NCBI GenBank assembly: GCA_009763385.1
Contig: CM019824.1
Span: 113,664,660-113,728,659, forward strand
Reading direction: 5' to 3'
DNA from: Coix lacryma-jobi var. lacryma-jobi
Taxonomy: Eukaryota > Streptophyta > Magnoliopsida > Poales > Poaceae
DNA length: 64,000 nt
Shown here: positions 58,701 to 64,000 of the stretch, in pieces
Layout of the letters: the number at the start of each line of letters is the position of its first letter
Position numbering within the stretch: the first letter of the stretch is position 1
Position numbers and translations under genes: made by a program
Notes under the pieces: generated by a model
Database searches by the model: none
Seen by the model: only the letters and a program-made list of their open reading frames with translations
What the model was told of the DNA's origin: nothing

Positions 58701-61222
58701 GACACTATATCAAGAGGCATAAACAAGAAGGAATGATAGAAGACGTCGTAGTTAGAATTAGAGGTCATAAAGTCCCACAGACTTCTTGATCCTCGACATG
58801 TGAAGACGAGGATGTCCACCTCATCCTAGGAAGACCATTCCTCTACGCTACAAGTGCAATCATCTACAAGAGGAAATCCATTTTCACTTTCCTAGAGAAA
58901 AGGCACGATGCAACTTCATCAACTACATGCCCAATGAAGCACTCAAGAAGAACAGAAGTGAAAGACGCCACTCTCAATGCTAAAGAAGACAAGCTATCAA
59001 GAATAGAGAGGCCAATCACGAAGAAGAAGCTATCGACACTGTCCCAGAAAAGAAAGAAGAAAAACATCAAGACAGTGAACCACAGGAAGTGAAGACTCAG
59101 ACCAAGAAAGTATGAAAAAGTCTGCACCTCACATGTACAATCAATAACAACTTTCCAAACGTCTAGCATACCTTGGGTGGTGTAAACCAAGGGAAGGTCC
59201 GGTTCGTTGGACCTAAATATCCGAACCTTCGCCAAAAGGTAAAAATCGGTAGTTATCCTCATATTTTTTGCCTGCATATTTCTCATATTTAATTCTTAGT
59301 TATTTATTGCATCATCATATTTAATCATTGCATCATCATATTTAATTCACAAACATTTTAATTTTTGCATTGCATTAGAAAAGAAAATAAAAATATTGTA
59401 TTTGTTACACTACATCATAAACCATGAAGCCCCATGTGAATAATTCTATGGTGTGTAAAAACCCACAGGAATGTTCACCGTGGTGTCATAAAAAAATTAT
59501 ATAATAATAATAATAATACTAAAAATAAATATGCATACATTCATCCTGTTGCATTTTCTCTTGCATCTTAAAAATATAAAAACATAAAAATATTGAGAAG
59601 GAGATCTTACTAAAATTCTAGACAACTAAGGCTTAAGTGGCCAACCACTAACGCTTAATCTATTCCACATGATTTGAAAGGCCAAGAAAAGCTGACGAGC
59701 AAGTGAATGCTCCATCTACTGTTGGAGCACTATCTCAACAAATATCAACATCAATCAAATCTCTGATAGAGGAAGGACATATCCACTGCCAGTCTGCTCC
59801 ATTGCAAGATCGAATGACTACGTCAACATACAGCTTGGGGGAAGGCACCCCCATGTATCCCCGTAAGTATCTTTATCCTCTTAAGTTTTTCATTCTATAA
59901 ACAAATTCAAAACACCAAAAATATGTGAGCACATGAAGGCTCACCATTAATTAAAAAAAAGAACAAAAAAATGTGAGCACATGAAGGCTCACCATTAATT
60001 AAAAAAGAGACAAAAATATATGAGCACATGAAGGCTCAACACTATTATGGGAAACAGCTTGGGGGAGACGCACCCCCGTTATCTTCGCAATTCAGGTATG
60101 TCTTTATTACTATTACTACTACTATTATTGGCTTTTATTTTATATCTTAAAGTGTGTTAGATTAAATAAATAAAATGGTGTCTAGTTTGTTTTAATAAGT
60201 TGATGACTAAAGAAGAAACCTCTCTCTAATCTTTTGCATGGAAATGATGAATAGTTGTTATATCTAATTTCTTTCAAGTACCTAGTCTTCAAAGCATGAG
60301 TTCTCCTAATAATGATGCCTTAAAATAAAATTAAATGCATGGTTGGCAAATACTTAATCTAAGGTCTAGGTAATTGAGATATGACATGTGATGATCTGAG
60401 CTGCTATTATCTTGTTCTAAACAACACTAAAGTTCCGGAGATTTCTAAATATGAATATGACTAATAATTGCATTGAGTCAAATTAAGCTTTGTGACCCTG
60501 TGAGATGTTATCTTGCCATTGAATTGAGATCACTTACACATTTCATCCATCTTCCGCATAAATGCTCATAATTATTTGTTGCTACCCTCTCAGAAGTTTG
60601 TTGGAAGCATATGGCTATTAAAAAAAAGAGAGAAGAAAAAAAAAAGAAGATCCGAGGAAATAAAAAGGGACAAGTGTCCGAAACCTCAAAAAGATAGATC
60701 CCGAGGAAATAAAAAGGGACAAGTGTCCGGAACCTCGAAAAGAAAAAAAAAGAAGAAAAAAAAATATCAGAAAAAATGGGCACGTGCCCGACAGTAGAAT
60801 TAGCCTGATAGCCATATGTCTCTGATAAACAGAAGAGAGTGAATATATTCAAAAGAGCATCTGACTCCATTTTTCCATACACATGCACTTCTTGATTCAA
60901 TAGTTGGTTGACTTTCTCTTTGGATCCATTGTTTAATTTGACAACATATGTATTAATGCTTTTGAAAATTAATTAAAACTCTGGGATAAAGGTGAAGTGA
61001 AAGAACTAGAGACATAGTGCTTGATTCGATTGTTCAATCTCTCAATTATTTAGGATCTAAGGTAAGAGTAATAAGCCCCATGAAGAATAACATGATATGT
61101 TTCGGAGAATTTTTGTTTAACAGCAGGTATACTTGTTGGAAGTGAAGATATAGAAGCAACTCATGATCCATTGTTAAGTTTTGGTTTTGCTAAGGGACTA
61201 GCAAAGGTAAGCTTGGGGGAAT
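55751..61222 (+). mobile_element. Element B interior with protease relic, no pol
   Basis: AT-rich, with no long frame. Around 58800-58890 a short frame reads LILGRPFLYATSAI, the end of an Athila protease domain, followed by a stop-ridden tail to about 59240. I see no reverse transcriptase or integrase motif. AAGGCTCACCATTAATT-type direct repeats lie at about 59925-60050. AGCTTGGGGGA runs occur at 59833 and 60057. GGACAAGTGTCC boxes at 60668 and 60717 and GGGCACGTGCCC at 60778 lie in purine tracts. The final tract abuts the LTR at 61223. Confidence 0.7.
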
Positions 61223-62604
61223 TGTTGATACTGGTTATCTATCAAAATTAAAGGATAAATAAATATGAAAAGGGCTTCAATCACCAACAAAGGTTTAGGG
61301 TTTTAATTGACAATATTCCACGAGTTTTGGTGAATTGTGATTCTGCAGGGACTAAACCAGGAAACCAGCGCTGATTGCTTCCCCTAGAAGGAAACTGACG
61401 GGAGATAACGCAACCGCCACGTCAGGAAGTTTCCAGAAGACTCTAGAGGACACCAGAAGACACCAGGAGGTCGGGCACTGCGGGACCCTGCCAGGTGGGA
61501 CCGACCAGTCCCACCATGAGACCGACCGGTCTCCCCCCGGTCCCGCTGGCTTCTGTCTTCGGCAAGCTTCCTCCACCGAACCCGAGGACTCAGCTCCACC
61601 GTCCCTGAAGTCGGTTTGATTTAACAGCCGCGGTTGATCCCTTAGGGCTATATAAGCAGCCCCAGACCCCCCTCTCTAGGCATCTCCATCTTCATTATTC
61701 ATCTCCACATCAGAAACTAGGGTTTCAATTAGAAGTAGAGGTCCCTCTAGATGAATCTCTTCTAGTTCATCTAGAATTAGATCTAGTTCATCTAGTTGTA
61801 ATCAAGAGCCAGCTATCAAGTAGAAGACTAGTTACCCCTCTAGTTTAGGTTTAGAACCTAGTCTTATACTAGAACTAGAAGAGAGAGAGAGAGAAAGAGA
61901 TCAAGAAGGAGCTCCGGCCTATCGGATCCACTTCTTCATCTTGTACCTGCGGATTCAAGTTCATCATCAACTTCAGCGATTGTTTCGGTAATCAACGTCT
62001 ATATTTAAGTTGGAGCTATTGTTCTTATTATTCTTAAAGATTTATGACTCTCTTTTGAGTACTTTAATTCTAGTCATTCTAGAGTTATAGTAGTTGGATA
62101 GTGTAAGCGTGGTGCTTAGACTTGATAGCTCATATATGCCTCCTATAACGCCGGTAGTAGTGGTTGTTCGCAAGGGTGACTCTTATAGCCTTGTTGATTC
62201 TTCTATAGTCCACTTACCCGTGTGTAGGATCGGTAGGATTATACATTTGCATAAAAGATTCATACTCTGTTTGTGACCTTTTATGGCAACTTCCCCACTA
62301 AGAATAATATAAGCATATCACTCTTAGATTGGAATTAGACCGCCTTAATGATCCCCTCTATACTTCTAGATTCTCCGTCCTTGTTAGCTACTCAGGGGTT
62401 AGACTTTAAGGCTTAACACTATCCGTTCCTTTGGGTTCGATATTAAAACTGGGTTACTCCGGTGAAGTGCTACATCGGTAGATTTTATCTGTGCGCTTGT
62501 GGATAAAGTAGAGTGTGCGTTAATTTATACCAACAAGCATTTCTAGCGCCGTTGCCGGGGATGGAGTTTATCTCTCCTCTTGGTAGCGACGTTAGTAAGT
62601 GTCA
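61223..62604 (+). mobile_element. Athila-like element B, right LTR
   Basis: 1382 bp, starting TGTTGATACTGG and ending AAGTGTCA. Box pair at 61500 (ACCGACCAGT) and 61521 (ACCGACCGGT), 21 bp apart, and TATA box at 61649, 119 bp after the second box. It includes the captured primer site, here mutated to TAGCGCC. Confidence 0.84.
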
Positions 62605-63754
62605 GCATACCGCCCCTCGCCTAAGTGAGTGGGGGTGGGCGCGTCTTCGCTACCGGCCGAGGGCTCGCAACGAAAGCACCCTCGCGCGAATGCTACCGCC
62701 CCTCGCCTAAGTGGGTGGGGGCGGGCGCGTCTTAACTGCCGGCCGAGGGGCTCGCAACGGAAGCACCCTCGCGCGAATGCTACCGCCTCTCGCCTAAATG
62801 AGTGGGGGCGGGCGCGTCTTAACTACCGGTCGAGGGGCTCGCAACGAAAGCACCCTCGCGCGAATGCTACCGCCCCTCGCCTAAATGAGTGGGGGCGGGC
62901 GCGTCTTAACTACCGGTCGAGGGGCTCGCAACGAAAGCACCGTCGCACGAATGCTACCGCCCCTCGCCTAAGTGAGTGGGGGCGGGCGCGTCTTAACTGC
63001 CGGCCGAGGGGCTCGCAACGAAAGCACCCTCGCGCGAATGCTACCGCCCCTCGCCTAAGTGAGTGGGGGCCGGCGCGTCTTAACTACCGGCCGAGGGGCT
63101 CGCAACGGAAGCACCCACGCGCGAATGCTACCGCCCCTCGTCTAAGTGAGTGGGGGTGGGCGCGTCTTAACTACCGGACTAGGGGATCGCAACGAAAGCA
63201 CCCTCGCGCGAATGCTACCACCCCTCGCCAAAGTGAGTGGGGGCGGGCGCGTCTTAACTGCTGGCCGAGGGGCTCGCAACGAAAGCACCCTCGCGCGAAT
63301 GCTACCGCCCCTCGCCTAAGTGAGTGGGGGCGGGCGCGTCTTCGCTATCGGCCGAGGGGCTCGCAACGAAAGCACCCTCGCGCGAATGCTACCGCCCCTT
63401 GCCTAAGTGAGTGGGGGCGGGCGCGTCTTAACTACCGGCCGAGGGGCTCGCAACGAAAGCACCCTCGCGCGAATGCTACCGCCCCTCGCCTAAGTGAGTG
63501 GGGGCGGGCGCGTCTTCGCTTTCGGCCGAGGGACTCGCAATGAAAGCACCCTCGCGCGAATGCTACCGCCCCTCGCATAAGTGTGCGGGGGCGGGCGCGT
63601 ATTCGCTATCGGCCGAGGGGCTCGCAATCGAAAGAACCTTCGCGCGAATACTATCGCTCCTCACCTAAGTTTGCAGGAGCGGGCGCGTCTTCGCCATCGG
63701 CCGAGGGGCTCGATCTCGAAAGTGATCGCGTGGAAGACACTCCCAAACAGCTAC
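62605..63754 (+). repeat. 87-bp tandem repeat array (about 13 units)
   Basis: GC-rich units containing GCGCGAATGCTACCGCC, AAGTGAGTGGGGGCGGG and GAGGGGCTCGCAACGAAAG recur every 87 bp from about 62608. The final two units and the last ~40 bp are degraded. The array begins abruptly at the end of element B and is cut by the reversed Sirevirus LTR. 87 is a multiple of three, hence a spurious 304-codon frame. Origin unknown; a Tat-type 3' region is one possibility. Confidence 0.9.
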
Positions 63755-64000
63755 TGAAGGACCGAGAATGCAATAGCAAGGCGACCATAGGGGGATGAAA
63801 GGGAGCTCAAAAATTTCTCTCGAAACTTCGGCTTTTGTCCCACAAATCAACCCCCAAAAGCTTCGATCGAAACCATGATGCCCATGACCCTTGGAAGAAG
63901 GTGGATGATCCCAAGGATCACAATGAGGCACCACAAAGTGATAGCAAACCAAACGCCAAAAACACCGGCACAAATTTGCCCCCTAAAAACCAAGTCCCGA
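63755..64000 (-). mobile_element. Sirevirus D LTR end, minus strand (runs off window)
   Basis: It starts TGAAGGACCGAGAATGC, the reverse complement of the CTCGGTCCTTCA end of the A and B LTRs, and continues as reverse complement of their last 250 bases. It is closer to B (for example in the AAGCTTTTGGGGG region) than to A. GCTAC (63750-63754) is the likely target duplication. Confidence 0.88.

Larger units (their letters stand above)
54372..62604 (+). mobile_element. Athila-like element B, non-autonomous
   Basis: 8.2 kb with two related LTRs and an interior lacking reverse transcriptase and integrase. The LTR, primer site, TATA region and 3' palindromes are close to those of Athila A, so B probably relied on A-like proteins. 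The five bases on either side (GGAGT, GCATA) do not match, and a polypurine tract precedes the left LTR. This points to recombination between LTRs or elements rather than a simple insertion. Confidence 0.82.

Noticed and set aside
62629..63543. 304-codon open frame
   Set aside because: By-product of the 87-bp (29-codon) repeat; low-complexity and starts without a good context.
53495..63754. Tandem arrays considered as CRISPR
   Set aside because: Units are contiguous with no unique spacers, and the context is plant retrotransposon DNA.
32622..64000. Sirevirus B LTR (32622-34261) and D LTR (63755 onward) as the two ends of one element
   Set aside because: They are in opposite orientation and both expose their 3' ends toward the interval, so they cannot be paired LTRs.

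Overview
The window is plant nuclear DNA, most likely from a grass with a large, repeat-rich genome. It holds no recognisable host gene, tRNA or rRNA. Essentially all of it is LTR retrotransposon sequence stacked in nested insertions. The families present (a Sirevirus-type Ty1/copia, a CRM-like chromovirus, Athila and Tat Ty3/gypsy elements, and a non-coding large derivative) and the fully preserved 5-bp target duplications are what one expects of heterochromatin in a species such as a panicoid grass. The species itself cannot be read from the sequence.

Left part (1-32621): a large element with very long LTRs (about 5.2 kb) and a non-coding interior (3047-8077). Its left LTR runs off the window start. 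Its right LTR is split by two later insertions. The first is a complete but mutated Sirevirus (11314-22973, duplication CTATG). The second is a CRM-like chromovirus on the minus strand (23860-31492, duplication ACAAG) whose 1633-codon gag-pol frame is fully open.

Middle (32622-46544): the long-LTR element sits inside the LTR of a second Sirevirus (B, tail at 32622-34261). That LTR in turn abuts the 3' non-coding region and 3' LTR of a third, different Sirevirus (C, 34262-34848 plus 44328-46544). An Athila-type element (A, 34849-44327, duplication ATGTT) is inserted in C. Athila A has a broken gag, a pol with two stops and an intact 214-codon accessory ORF that appears to have its own promoter.

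Right part (46545-64000): a Tat-type gypsy element with two RNase H domains (5' LTR 46597 to about 47432, gag-pol 47467-53200, then a 54-bp tandem array). It has no 3' LTR of its own in the window. Next comes a non-autonomous Athila-like element (B, 54372-62604) with a fragment of a protease region and an LTR that has swallowed a primer-binding site. Then come a 13-copy 87-bp tandem array and, in reverse orientation, the start of another Sirevirus LTR (63755 onward).

The signals most worth following are regulatory. In both Athila families a pair of ACCGACCGGT-type boxes lies exactly 21 bp apart. In all four LTR copies the second box ends exactly 119 bp before a TATA box. The same 21-bp pair reappears upstream of a TATA box in front of the accessory ORF of Athila A. 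The Sirevirus LTRs carry a cassette of six short hairpins whose stems differ by compensatory changes, plus an array of GCGGACAGTCCGC palindromes spaced 20-24 bp. All divergence figures below are counts by eye, not alignments.
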